This document shows positions 50,982-59,717 of a DNA stretch of 64,000 nt, in pieces. Made by a program: the position numbers and the translations under genes. Origin of the DNA: Deferribacteres bacterium (GTDB lineage: Bacteria > Zhuqueibacterota > Zhuqueibacteria > Zhuqueibacterales > Geothermadaptataceae); contig JACKDE010000001.1 of the NCBI GenBank assembly GCA_020633675.1, positions 1,116,001-1,180,000 on the forward strand, read 5' to 3'. Numbering within the stretch: position 1 is the stretch's first letter; each line of letters starts with the position of its first letter. The notes below the pieces were generated by a model that was given only the letters and a program-made list of their open reading frames with translations, ran no database searches and had not been told where the DNA came from.

Positions 50982-51571
50982 TCAGCAATAATCCGATTGA
51001 ATGCTCATCAACAATCGGTTCAGCGCTTGGGGTAAATGAAATTTGCTGAAACAGTTTTGTCACGATTCCATCCTACAAAATTGTCACAATTCGCTGCAAA
51101 AAATCGCCATCCCGCACAAGATTACCACTACTTTTTTAACAATTTTCGATAATTACTGTCTCTGCTTGGTGCAGGCCAGCTGTTGTTGAATATGCTAGTG
51201 GAATCTCAATGGTTAGCTCGGAAAGTGCATTTGCCTTGCATATATAATCCAGCGGTAAACATGATGTGCATTGGAAATGTGCCCGAAAAGTTTTCGCCCG
51301 GCAAACCCATGTCAACGGTCTCAATTCAACTGTTTAATAATTCAAAACAATCAACATCCTAAGATGATGCAGGACGGCATTTGCGTGCTGGCAAAAAGCG
51401 ATTTAGACTATTTTTGAAACTTTTTAAGTCATTGTGTATTTTTAGACTAAATGAAATATTGCTGGCTAAAAAAAAGTTGACTTTTTTTTCAAAATTGGCT
51501 ATACTCGCGCACTCATATCACTCAAAAGGTTCCGTTTACTGCTTCAAAAACCCAAAATCCGGAGGGAGAGC
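50982..51571. other. Intergenic region upstream of exbB
   Basis: 590 AT-rich bases with no supported gene. The only clear element is the promoter at 51477-51505. Two TTGTCAC copies occur (around 51056 and 51082), but I attach no function. The short ORF 51381-51575 has no ribosome site and an unlikely composition. Confidence 0.5.
51477..51505 (+). promoter_or_regulatory. Sigma-70-type promoter of exbB-exbD-exbD-tonB
   Basis: TTGACT (-35, 51477-51482) and TATACT (-10, 51500-51505) with a 17-base spacer. Predicted start near 51512, giving a 60-base leader with GGAGGGAG before exbB. Confidence 0.75.
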
Positions 51572-52198
51572 ATGAATTTGTTGCAAATCTACATCGATGG
51601 TGGGAACATGATGCATGCGATATTAGTCTGTCTAATCGTTGGATTAGCTTTTAGTATCGAGCGTCTGTTTACTCTGAGTATGGCCTCCATCAACAACCGA
51701 AAATTCCTTTCCAAAATCAAACAAGCCTTGAGCGAAGGCGGCGTAGAAGCCGCAACCGAAGTGTGCGCTAACACCAGAGGCCCTGTTGCATCGATTTTTC
51801 ATGCCGGCTTGCTGCGTGTCGACAGAGGGATCGAACACGTTGAGAAGGCAATCATGAATGCAGGCTCTATCGAAATGGCTTTCCTGGAAAAAAATCTGAT
51901 CTGGCTCGCAACCATCATTTCTGTTGCCCCGATGCTCGGCTTTCTTGGCACAGTTTGGGGTATGATCCAGTCCTTCGATTCGATTAAAAAGGCAAACGAT
52001 ATCAGCCCTGCCATCGTCGCCGGCGGTATCTCTGTTGCTTTGATCACAACCATGTTCGGTTTGGTTGTCGCTATTATCATCCAAACGCTGCATAACTATT
52101 TCGTCTCCAGAATCGACAAGCTGATCGTTGATATGGAAGAAAGCTCAACCGAGCTCGTTGATTCACTGATCGAAATGAAGGTCGGTGCAAAATCATAA
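51572..52198 (+). CDS. exbB: MotA/TolQ/ExbB proton channel protein
   Basis: 208 residues with three membrane helices (about 12-30, 108-130, 147-170). The family core is PMLGFLGTVWGMIQSFDSI, with the following VAGGISVALITTMFGLVVAI. Forms the pentameric stator that uses the proton gradient to energise TonB. GGAGGGAG lies before the ATG. Two ExbD/TolR-like genes and tonB follow, which argues for ExbB rather than TolQ. Confidence 0.92.
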   Translation: MNLLQIYIDGGNMMHAILVCLIVGLAFSIERLFTLSMASINNRKFLSKIKQALSEGGVEAATEVCANTRGPVASIFHAGLLRVDRGIEHVEKAIMNAGSIEMAFLEKNLIWLATIISVAPMLGFLGTVWGMIQSFDSIKKANDISPAIVAGGISVALITTMFGLVVAIIIQTLHNYFVSRIDKLIVDMEESSTELVDSLIEMKVGAKS

Positions 52199-52232
52199 TC
52201 ATTAAGCTTTACGCTTAAGGGAGTTGAATTGC

Positions 52233-52652
52233 ATGATTGCTGATAAGAAAAAAGAACGATCGATAGAAATCCCGACTGCCTCCCTTGCTGATATTGCATT
52301 TCTCGTGCTGATCTTCTTCATTGTCTGTTCGACCATCGATGTTGATAAAGGGTTGACGCTCGTTTTGCCTGCTCCAGGCGAGACCAAGGAAATCCGTCGA
52401 GACAATATCTCAAATCTGCTCGTCAATGCTGCCGGACAGATCATGTTGGATGACCAATTAACGCCTCTCCCTGCTATCAGAAATGTGGTTCGCGACAAAT
52501 TGATGCAAAATGATAAATTGATCATTTCGCTGAAGACTGACCGGGATACGCAGTACGAGATTTATATCAAAGTGTTGGATGAAGTCAAGCAGGCATTCGT
52601 GGTAGCTAATTTACCTCCGCGTATCTCATTAGCTGAACCCGATCCTAATTAA
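52233..52652 (+). CDS. exbD: ExbD/TolR family protein 1
   Basis: 139 residues: cytoplasmic start, one membrane helix SLADIAFLVLIFFIVCSTI with the proton-carrying Asp in the motif ADIAFL, and a periplasmic domain ending LPPRISLAEPDPN. ATG 52233 is chosen from AAGGGAG about 10 bases upstream. Together with ExbB it powers TonB. Two ExbDs in one operon imply a heterodimer on the ExbB ring. Confidence 0.92.
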   Translation: MIADKKKERSIEIPTASLADIAFLVLIFFIVCSTIDVDKGLTLVLPAPGETKEIRRDNISNLLVNAAGQIMLDDQLTPLPAIRNVVRDKLMQNDKLIISLKTDRDTQYEIYIKVLDEVKQAFVVANLPPRISLAEPDPN

Positions 52653-52680
52653 TCGCTCTGAAACGAACAGGTGCTATATT

Positions 52681-53100
52681 ATGCCAATGGAATTCAAGAA
52701 AAAATCCAAGGTCGAGTCTGGGATTCCTACCGCTTCATTGCCGGATATTGTGTTTTTGCTCTTGATTTTCTTTATGGTAACAACGGTATTTAAAGAATTT
52801 ACCGGCTTGCAGGTTCAGTTGCCAACTGCAAAATTGATTGAAAAATTACCTGGCAAACGTGGTATTGCTTACCTTTGGGCAGACCGGGCTGGCAACATTT
52901 CTGTAGATGATAAACTCGTTCGAGTCGATGATTTACAGGATATAATGTATGCGAAGCGTTCTGATCGTCTCCACCCATTGATGGCCGTATCGATGAAAAT
53001 CGATGAAAAAGTCAAAATGGGAACGGTCTCCGATATTCAGGAACAACTGCGTAAAGCCGATGCTCTGAATATTAACTATTCCGCAAAGCCTTCATCATAA
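52681..53100 (+). CDS. exbD: ExbD/TolR family protein 2
   Basis: 139 residues, second ExbD of the operon. The membrane helix SLPDIVFLLLIFFMVTTVF keeps the proton-carrying Asp, and the periplasmic part has TGLQVQLPTAKLIEKL. It differs from ExbD1 over most of its length, so it is not a recent copy. Starts 28 bases after ExbD1. Confidence 0.92.
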   Translation: MPMEFKKKSKVESGIPTASLPDIVFLLLIFFMVTTVFKEFTGLQVQLPTAKLIEKLPGKRGIAYLWADRAGNISVDDKLVRVDDLQDIMYAKRSDRLHPLMAVSMKIDEKVKMGTVSDIQEQLRKADALNINYSAKPSS

Positions 53101-53116
53101 AAAGCAGGTGATGTTC

Positions 53117-53755
53117 ATGAAAAAAAACCCACAAGCTGATCTTCGTAGAAAGTACACACGAACGGTAGAGCTCGGTATGGTTCTTTCGTTGTTCCTTACA
53201 CTGGTGCTGTTTTTCGGCTTTAGGAACTGGGGAACCCAGTCTGAAATGCTGGAAGTTGAGCTTCCGGAAATTCAGGTGGAAGAAGTGCCACCAACTGAGC
53301 AGATCAAGCGTCCGCCTCCCCCGGCTCGTCCATCTGTTGCCGTACCTACTGATGATGAAGACATACCAGAAGACGAGACGATTGATATTACGGAAATCAA
53401 CTTTGATGAAATTCCTGAGCCACCACCCCCGCCACAAGCGGATGAAAGCTCAAATATTTTCGTGGCTTATGATGAAGCTCCTGAACCAATCGGTGGTTTT
53501 GGCGCCATTCAGAGAAATCTGGAATACCCGGAAATTGCACGAAAAGCTGGCATCGAAGGCCGTGTAATCGTCAATGTTCTTGTCGACGTGGATGGTAGCG
53601 TTGTCGAAACGAAGATCCTGAAATCGCTTGGCCACAGCGGTTGCGATGAAGCTGCAGTTAAGGCAATTCGCACCGTCAAGTGGAAACCTGCGAAACAGCG
53701 CGACAGGCCAGTGAAGGTGTGGGTTGGTATCCCGGTAATCTTTAAATTGAAATAG
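53117..53755 (+). CDS. tonB: Energy transducer TonB
   Basis: 212 residues: short cytoplasmic start, membrane helix (MVLSLFLTLVLFFGF), acidic/proline-rich periplasmic linker (PPPPARPSVAVPT, EPPPPPQADE) and the TonB C-terminal domain (YPEIARKAGIEGRVIVNVLVDVDGSV, AVKAIRTVKWKPAKQRDRPVKVWVGIPVIFKL). ATG 53117 is preferred because AGGTGA lies just before it; GTG 53108 and ATG 53111 are alternatives. Transfers energy to TonB-dependent receptors such as the BtuB-like protein. Confidence 0.93.
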   Translation: MKKNPQADLRRKYTRTVELGMVLSLFLTLVLFFGFRNWGTQSEMLEVELPEIQVEEVPPTEQIKRPPPPARPSVAVPTDDEDIPEDETIDITEINFDEIPEPPPPPQADESSNIFVAYDEAPEPIGGFGAIQRNLEYPEIARKAGIEGRVIVNVLVDVDGSVVETKILKSLGHSGCDEAAVKAIRTVKWKPAKQRDRPVKVWVGIPVIFKLK

Positions 53756-53763
53756 TGTTTGAC

Positions 53764-53800
53764 AATGAGCGGCATGTGGTATACGTGCCGCTCATTTTTT
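53764..53800 (+). terminator. Rho-independent terminator 1 after tonB
   Basis: An 11-bp perfect stem, AATGAGCGGCA (53764-53774) with TGCCGCTCATT (53786-53796), followed by a T-run to 53800. Confidence 0.93.
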
Positions 53801-53821
53801 CTAAACGCGACTAAATCAGGC

Positions 53822-53845
53822 ATATCCCGAAAGGGATATTTTTTT
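53822..53845 (+). terminator. Rho-independent terminator 2 after tonB
   Basis: ATATCCC (53822-53828), GAAA tetraloop, GGGATAT (53833-53839), then six T. Just 21 bases after the first terminator, so the tonB operon ends in tandem terminators. Confidence 0.88.
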
Positions 53846-53903
53846 GTGCCTAAGTCGTGGAAAAACGCGTGTTGGCGCCCGAGATCATTGAATTTAAAGT
53901 TTG

Positions 53904-54479
53904 ATGCGAAGCATGCCTGAGAAGCCACTCTCACCTAAGCAGACAAGATCATTGCCATTCTGCGCTCGGTGCTGCCTCCTTCTGATGCTGCTTTTGCTGG
54001 CTGTTGGAACCCTTAGCTGCATCAATCCCTTTTCCCCAAAATTGGAAAAAGATCCATCCCAAGATGCATTTATCACTCCCCAAAGCACACCAGATGAGCT
54101 TTTTCAAAATTTCAGTTATGCTTACGCCTTTGGCGATTCCCTTCTATATACAGATTTGTTGGACAGTGCCTTTACATTTGAATATTTTGATCCGAATGTT
54201 GGAGAGTCAGGTGCGTTCGAGTCGTGGGGAAAAGATGTAGAAGTAAAGACAACAGGTCGTCTGTTCAGAACTTTTGAGGCACGTGAACTCCTTTGGCTTG
54301 GGACGATCTTCGAGAACCGCGTCAGTGAAACAGAAGAAATTGTTTATCGAAATTTTCGTTTGTCTTTAGTTGGAAGTGATCTGAACTTTTCATTGCAGGG
54401 GTATGGCATTTTTACTTTTCGCAAGAATCTGGATGGAAAATGGCGAATCCTGCGCTGGGTAGATGAATCGAACCTATAA
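53904..54479 (+). CDS. Hypothetical lipoprotein
   Basis: 191 residues: lipoprotein signal (LLLMLLLLAVGTLSC, good lipobox) and a soluble domain (FSYAYAFGDSLLYTDLLDSAFTFEYFDPN ... FRKNLDGKWRILRWVDESN) whose pattern resembles NTF2-like folds. I do not recognise a family. ATG 53904 is tentative; ATG 53913 is also possible. It lies directly upstream of an ECF sigma factor and may be co-expressed with it. Confidence 0.65.
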   Translation: MRSMPEKPLSPKQTRSLPFCARCCLLLMLLLLAVGTLSCINPFSPKLEKDPSQDAFITPQSTPDELFQNFSYAYAFGDSLLYTDLLDSAFTFEYFDPNVGESGAFESWGKDVEVKTTGRLFRTFEARELLWLGTIFENRVSETEEIVYRNFRLSLVGSDLNFSLQGYGIFTFRKNLDGKWRILRWVDESNL

Positions 54480-54506
54480 TACACACATTATCATGGATTT
54501 AGACGC

Positions 54507-55115
54507 ATGTTTGGACGGAAAGGGCATGCTGGTGAATACCAGGATGAATTCATAAAGTTATCATTCGAGCACATGGATGCTCTCTACAGTACAGCTTTGC
54601 GTCTTACTCGCAATCAGCTCGATGCGGAAGATTTAGTACAAGATACCTTTGTCCGTGCTTACCGGTTTTTTGATAAATTTGAAAGCGGGACAAATTTCAA
54701 GGCCTGGATTTTCAAAATATTGACCAATACTTTTATCAACAAATATCGCAAAAAGGTGAAAGAACCACAAAGGGTCGAATTTGAAAAAATAGAATATGCA
54801 ACTGCCGAGCCTGAAACGCGCAAGAATTTGCAGGACCAAATTGTTGAAAATGATAAGGCCTATGAAGAAGTCTTCGACGATGAAATTATAGCAGCACTCG
54901 ATAAGCTTTCAGATGATTTTAAAATTGTGGTCTTGCTGTGTGACGTTCACCATTTCCCTTACAAAGAAATAGCGACGATGATCGATAAGCCAATCGGAAC
55001 CGTGATGTCAAGATTATCACGAGGACGTAAACAATTGCAAAAATATTTGGAAGAATATGCGCAAAATGAAGGTTATATAAAGCGAAAAAGTCGCAAACAT
55101 TCTGATGGAACGTAG
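54507..55115 (+). CDS. ECF RNA polymerase sigma factor (SigR/RpoE-like)
   Basis: 202 residues. Region 2: FEHMDALYSTALRLTRNQLDAEDLVQDTFVRAYRFFDKFESGTNFKAWIFKILTNTFIN; region 4: LSDDFKIVVLLCDVHHFPYKEIATMIDKPIGTVMSRLSRGRKQL. This is the SigR/SigH-type subgroup that typically works with a redox- or zinc-binding anti-sigma factor, and such a gene follows. It is the second ECF system in the window. Confidence 0.94.
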   Translation: MFGRKGHAGEYQDEFIKLSFEHMDALYSTALRLTRNQLDAEDLVQDTFVRAYRFFDKFESGTNFKAWIFKILTNTFINKYRKKVKEPQRVEFEKIEYATAEPETRKNLQDQIVENDKAYEEVFDDEIIAALDKLSDDFKIVVLLCDVHHFPYKEIATMIDKPIGTVMSRLSRGRKQLQKYLEEYAQNEGYIKRKSRKHSDGT

Positions 55116-55207
55116 CTGCCTAATTGATTTTAACGCAATATGATTTTGACCAAAAGTATGTTAACCCAAAAACTGTTTTGCTTATAAAGCACTTAGAGGA
55201 TTTCGAA

Positions 55208-55861
55208 ATGGCAGTATCATGTGAACAAATGGAAAATTTGATCACTCAGCTTGTCGATGACGAATTGCAAGGAGATGAGCAAAAACAAGCAGTTGCCCAT
55301 CTTGCTGAATGCGTGGATTGCAATACGATCTATGAAAAACAGAAAGAGTTGAAGCTTCAGCTTGAATCCACGTGTCAAGGTGTGTATGCGCCTGCCCACT
55401 TACGTGCCAGAATCCGGCGCAGCATTCGCGAGTCGGCTGAATCCGGTTTTCTTCAAGCTATGGCCGAAGTGCTTTCAGCACACAGGTTTAAAAGCGCTGT
55501 GGCCACGGTGGCACTCCTGGCAATTATCGTCTGGCCATATTCTAACCTTTTTGTTCAAAGTTCCGGGACCAATCAAGCTGCCGAACAGCACGATTTACGA
55601 TTTATCGCTGTGCGAGGTAAAATTCTCTGTATCGATTGTGAAGCAATGAAAGCTGCCGGTCATATTGCGATTTGCGAGATAGATCATCATCTGGGTTTGC
55701 AGGATTCGGCTGGCAAAATTTGGAATTTCGTCAATGCAGAAGAAGGCAAAAAAATTATCCACGATTTTTCCTTGATGAACAAAACAATGGAAATTGAAGG
55801 CTACGCACTCCCCGGCTCGTTTCAAAACAACATCAGCGTTCAAAAATTCCGCAAGCTGTAA
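55208..55861 (+). CDS. Zinc-binding anti-sigma factor (ZAS type)
   Basis: 217 residues. The N-terminal ZAS domain has the HxxxCxxC motif HLAECVDC (about residues 34-41) and an upstream Cys (VSCEQ). A membrane-like hydrophobic segment (VATVALLAIIVWPYSNLFV) precedes a C-terminal part with CIDC and CEIDHH. ATG 55208 has AGAGGA upstream. Would hold the preceding sigma factor inactive, perhaps releasing it on thiol or zinc stress. The C-terminal CxxC/His cluster is unlike the short RsrA and may be a second metal site. Confidence 0.88.
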   Translation: MAVSCEQMENLITQLVDDELQGDEQKQAVAHLAECVDCNTIYEKQKELKLQLESTCQGVYAPAHLRARIRRSIRESAESGFLQAMAEVLSAHRFKSAVATVALLAIIVWPYSNLFVQSSGTNQAAEQHDLRFIAVRGKILCIDCEAMKAAGHIAICEIDHHLGLQDSAGKIWNFVNAEEGKKIIHDFSLMNKTMEIEGYALPGSFQNNISVQKFRKL

Positions 55862-55884
55862 TCTGATCAGAAAACACCACTAAC

Positions 55885-56757
55885 ATGCCGCCCCCAATTC
55901 TTTTTATAGTCAATCCTGTTGCCGGATCGCAGAAAAACAAGCAAAGCGTCGTCGGTTTGATCGAGCGTGATTTTCCCGCAAAGCATGCTGATATCTATTT
56001 TACGAAAAGCAAAGGTGATGCAACCAAGGCAGCCCGAAAAGCCGCGGAACAGGGAACACCTATTGTTGTCGCTGTTGGCGGTGATGGAACCGTAAACGAG
56101 GTGGCTTCGGGATTAATTGGTTCCCAGGCCGCATTGGGAATCGTTCCTCGTGGCTCTGGAAACGGCCTGGCGCGTGCTTTGGGCATTCCAATGAATACAA
56201 AGGAAGCGCTCAAGGTAATGACAAATGGCAATACTTCGCGCATCGATATTGGCAAAGCAGGACATCGCCATTTCTGTGCCGTCTCAGGCGTCGGTTTTGA
56301 TGCAAAAGTTAGCGAGCTGTTCGACCAATCAAAAATGCGTGGCTTTGTCTCCTACATCTGGATCGTCATCAAGGAATTTTGGCGTTTTGTGCCGCAACAA
56401 TATGCCGTCGAGTTTGGTGCTGACCGAATGACTTGCCAACCTTTTTTAATCAGTATCGCAAATACACCACAATACGGAAATGGTGCGATCATCGCACCGA
56501 AAGCAAAGATGGATGATGGCGCGTTTGATCTTTGTCTTGCAAATCGGCTTACCATAGCCCAAATGCTGACAGCGGTGCCAAAATTGTTTCGAGGCACTTT
56601 GGACCAACATAGTGGCTTCAATTATTACAAAATTCAAAAAGTGACCTTCCGATCGGAAAATCCAATCCGCTTTCATGTAGATGGTGAGCCGGAAAAAACC
56701 GGCACATCCCTCACAATTGAAGTCATGCCGCATGCTTTGAAAGTCTGTGTGCCCTAA
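55885..56757 (+). CDS. Diacylglycerol kinase family lipid kinase (YegS/LCB5-like)
   Basis: 290 residues. The kinase signature is VAVGGDGTVNEVASGL with LGIVPRGSGNGLARAL; ILFIVNPVAG starts the protein and FHVDGEPEK is the C-terminal motif. Members phosphorylate diacylglycerol, sphingosine or related lipids at the membrane surface. Probably cotranscribed with the anti-sigma gene (23-base gap). Confidence 0.92.
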   Translation: MPPPILFIVNPVAGSQKNKQSVVGLIERDFPAKHADIYFTKSKGDATKAARKAAEQGTPIVVAVGGDGTVNEVASGLIGSQAALGIVPRGSGNGLARALGIPMNTKEALKVMTNGNTSRIDIGKAGHRHFCAVSGVGFDAKVSELFDQSKMRGFVSYIWIVIKEFWRFVPQQYAVEFGADRMTCQPFLISIANTPQYGNGAIIAPKAKMDDGAFDLCLANRLTIAQMLTAVPKLFRGTLDQHSGFNYYKIQKVTFRSENPIRFHVDGEPEKTGTSLTIEVMPHALKVCVP

Positions 56758-56787
56758 TTGTTTTCCCCGCTTCATTTCGTTCGATCT

Positions 56788-57489
56788 ATGAAAAAGTTGT
56801 TGATCATTTTTGCAAAGTTTCCGCTTGCAGGTTCGGTGAAAACCCGCCTGGCTCGGTCGATTGGAAAGCAAAATGCTGCCTTCTTCTACCGGTGTGCACT
56901 TGCCCAAATCGTTGAGAAGTTCACACATTCAAGCCATGCATTCGATGTCCAGGTTGCTGTGGCGCAGGAAAACCGCGTAAATGTTTTTAGAAAATTGTAT
57001 CCCGGCGCATCTGCTTATTTCGCACAGACTCCCCATGCGAATTTAGGCGGGCGCATGCAAACAGCCATTTCGTACGGACTGAGGAATAAGTATGACAGTG
57101 TTGCTGTCATCGGCACCGATTGCCCACATTTGCCGGTCAGCACCGTGCAGCAAGCGTTTGAAAGATTGCATGCGCACGATGTTGTGATTGGCCCGGCCAG
57201 CGATGGTGGCTATTATTTGCTTGCAGTGAAAAATGAACATCCCTGCTTGTTTGAAAATATAGAGTGGAGCACCGAGCGGGTTTTTGGGCAGACACAACAT
57301 GCTGCTACCAAAGCGGGATTATCCATGTCACTTTTGCCCGAGTTATACGATATTGATGTGATCGATGATTTAAGGCGCCTGCTGCGGGATTTCCCGGAGT
57401 TTTTCGAACGTTTTGAGACGGAGTATAGCGCAAGCGCACGCGAGATCTCCACACTTTTGCGAGGTGAGCATTCAGACAGTTTGTTTTAA
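56788..57489 (+). CDS. TIGR04282 family glycosyltransferase (DUF2064)
   Basis: 233 residues. LLIIFAKFPLAGSVKTRLARSIG is the family's nucleotide-sugar motif; GTDCPHLP and GPASDGGYYLLA follow. TIGR04282 proteins are linked to arsenosugar biosynthesis in some bacteria but many occur without arsenic genes; none are seen here. ATG 56788 is chosen since upstream residues do not match the family. A GT2 gene follows, as often in this family. Confidence 0.86.
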   Translation: MKKLLIIFAKFPLAGSVKTRLARSIGKQNAAFFYRCALAQIVEKFTHSSHAFDVQVAVAQENRVNVFRKLYPGASAYFAQTPHANLGGRMQTAISYGLRNKYDSVAVIGTDCPHLPVSTVQQAFERLHAHDVVIGPASDGGYYLLAVKNEHPCLFENIEWSTERVFGQTQHAATKAGLSMSLLPELYDIDVIDDLRRLLRDFPEFFERFETEYSASAREISTLLRGEHSDSLF

Positions 57490-57590
57490 AAATGTGATTG
57501 GGAGTGGATTATCGATTTTGAGCGCATAGACATCAAGTCCAGTTTTGTGCCGGACACCGCTTTCAGAACATAACACTACGCGAAAATGAA

Positions 57591-58334
57591 ATGAGTCATC
57601 GAAAATCGATAAAAATTGTGGTGATCATCCCCGCGCTAAACGAAGAAAAATCGATTGCAAATGTGCTGCGAGATTTGCCGGAAATGCTTGTCTCACAAGT
57701 CATTGTGGCAGATAACGGATCGCGGGACAAGACCGCCGATGTGGCGGCAGCCAACGGAGCGATCGTTGTTTCAGAACTCCGGCGTGGTTATGGCTGGGCG
57801 TGCCTGGCAGGGATGGCTAAAGCCATGGAAAGTGAACCGGATATCGCGGTTTTCCTCGATGCAGACTACAGTGATTATCCCGATGAGCTTTCGATTTTGG
57901 TTGAGCCGATCATAGTTGGAGATGCTGATTTCGTTGTTGGTTCGCGCGTTATGGGTGAGCGGGAAAAAGGCGCTCTGTTGCCGCAGGCTCGCTTTGGCAA
58001 CTGGCTGGCGTCCTTGCTGATCAGCTTGTTTTGGGACTTCCGGTTTACAGACCTCGGCCCATTCCGAGCTATTCGCTGGCAGGCATTACTAAATTTGAAT
58101 ATGCAAGATAAGACGTTTGGTTGGACAGTCGAAATGCAGATCAAAGCTTTGCAGAATAATCTGCGATGTGTGGAAGTTCCAGCGCGGTATCGGAAACGAA
58201 TTGGCAGTTCGAAAGTCACGGGCACCATTTCCGGGACAATTCGCGCTGGCTATAAAATCTTGTGGACGATTTTCAAATATGGAATTGGCAAAGACAAGGC
58301 CATCACAGGAGCAATTCAGCGCGATGATGCCTGA
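57591..58334 (+). CDS. Glycosyltransferase family 2
   Basis: 247 residues, GT-A fold: KIVVIIPALNEEKSIANVLRDL, VADNGSRDKTADVA, the acidic FLDADYSDYPDEL and GSRVMGEREKGALLPQARFGN. TDLGPFRAIRWQALLNLNM and SSKVTGTISGTIRAGYKIL are typical of UDP-glucose or mannose polyprenyl-phosphate transferases lacking membrane helices. The last 19 bases overlap the convergent GGDEF gene. Confidence 0.9.
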   Translation: MSHRKSIKIVVIIPALNEEKSIANVLRDLPEMLVSQVIVADNGSRDKTADVAAANGAIVVSELRRGYGWACLAGMAKAMESEPDIAVFLDADYSDYPDELSILVEPIIVGDADFVVGSRVMGEREKGALLPQARFGNWLASLLISLFWDFRFTDLGPFRAIRWQALLNLNMQDKTFGWTVEMQIKALQNNLRCVEVPARYRKRIGSSKVTGTISGTIRAGYKILWTIFKYGIGKDKAITGAIQRDDA

Positions 58335-59485
58335 CTGAATTTGAGAGAGCGTTTGGGTTGGTTTCCTGAACCATTTTGATCGGATATGAACGATACCTGG
58401 TTGCGTCCCAGCGATTTGGCCAGATAGAGCATGCGATCAGCGGTTTCGAGCAGGGTGTCGGCAATGGTGGCGTCTTCGGGGTAAGATGCCAGACCAATGG
58501 AAATGGTCACCTTGCCCAAGGGTTGGCTCTCGCCATGCGGAAACGCATGTGATGCGACCGCGGCCCGCAATTTTTCACCCACATTTTGCGCATGCTCCTT
58601 ATCGATTTCGGGCAACAGTACAACAAATTCTTCCCCGCCGAAGCGAGCTACGATGTCTGCCTTGCGCAGACTTCTTTCCAAAATTTTTGCAACTTCTCTA
58701 AGTACTTCATCACCTTTTAAATGGCCATGGCTATCGTTGTAGCTTTTAAAATAATCGATATCGATCATCAGGATAGAAAGCGCTCGATTGTAGCGCTGTG
58801 AGCGCTGCATTTCACGATCGAATCTCTGATTGAAATAACGACGATTCGCGATTTGTGTCAGATCATCCGTAATTGAGAGTTCGCGGGTGTGTTGATAAAT
58901 CAACACTTTGTCGATGACGCGCGCAATTTGCTGGCTGAGTTTCTGAAAAAGCCGGATCTCCTGGACTGAGAAACCATCTGTTTCTTTGCGGTACAAGTTG
59001 ATTGCACCGACAGGCTCATTTGATGAATCACTAATTAATGGCAGGCAGAGAAACGAACCTGCGCGATTTCGAACTTCCGGATAAAATTTGAAGCGTGCAG
59101 AACGCTTTTGCAGATTTTTAATATAGATTGGGCGGCCCTTTTGCAGTGCTGCGCCGAAGATGTTTTCATCGAGGGCGTATTTTTTTGGTGAATTCTGGTT
59201 TCGGCGAAAGCCGAACCAGCTTTTCAGGTAGATATCTTGCCCTTTATCGTCGATGAGAAAGAAGGAATAATGGTCGATGGGGAAGGTTTTTTGAAATATG
59301 CGTTTCGCTACGCGCGTCGCCGCACTGATGTCGATTTTCTCGCTTAATATCGAGGTGATTTGATAGAGACAGTAGAGCTCTAACAGCTTGAAATTGATTG
59401 TGGTCGTTTCGGAAGCTTTTTCGGGGAAGCTTTGCTTCAAATTAATTAGCTCGTCAAAATTAGATGATAACCTAATTCCTTCCAT
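58316..59485 (-). CDS. GAF-GGDEF diguanylate cyclase
   Basis: 389 residues. A GAF sensory domain (about residues 30-200; VGAINLYRKETDGFS) precedes the GGDEF domain, which has an intact catalytic motif GGEEF and an inhibitory RxxD site (RKAD, five residues before it). It would make cyclic di-GMP and be feedback inhibited. ATG 59485 has GGAG about 10 bases upstream; an in-frame ATG 26 codons earlier is an alternative. Monocistronic on the minus strand. Confidence 0.9.
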   Translation of the reverse strand: MEGIRLSSNFDELINLKQSFPEKASETTTINFKLLELYCLYQITSILSEKIDISAATRVAKRIFQKTFPIDHYSFFLIDDKGQDIYLKSWFGFRRNQNSPKKYALDENIFGAALQKGRPIYIKNLQKRSARFKFYPEVRNRAGSFLCLPLISDSSNEPVGAINLYRKETDGFSVQEIRLFQKLSQQIARVIDKVLIYQHTRELSITDDLTQIANRRYFNQRFDREMQRSQRYNRALSILMIDIDYFKSYNDSHGHLKGDEVLREVAKILERSLRKADIVARFGGEEFVVLLPEIDKEHAQNVGEKLRAAVASHAFPHGESQPLGKVTISIGLASYPEDATIADTLLETADRMLYLAKSLGRNQVSFISDQNGSGNQPKRSLKFSQASSR

Positions 59486-59717
59486 AGCATTAAGACTCCA
59501 CGAGCAGGTTTGGTGGACAATTTGGTGTTCGACAACAGAATTGACGAATTGCGAGCGGTACACGTCTACCTCGATGTGTTAGTCTTATACGTACCCGAAT
59601 TCAAGCTGATTTGCGCATTAACTGACCGAAGAATTTTACATTTATCCCTAAAAGTTTGGCGCAAGCTTGCTAGTATTAGGTGAATTTGATTTTGGTGAGA
59701 TGAAAACCTGGAAAAAA

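Noticed and set aside
51381..51575. 64-residue ORF upstream of exbB
   Set aside because: Overlaps the exbB promoter, lacks a ribosome site, and has Lys/Phe-rich composition expected from AT-rich noncoding DNA.
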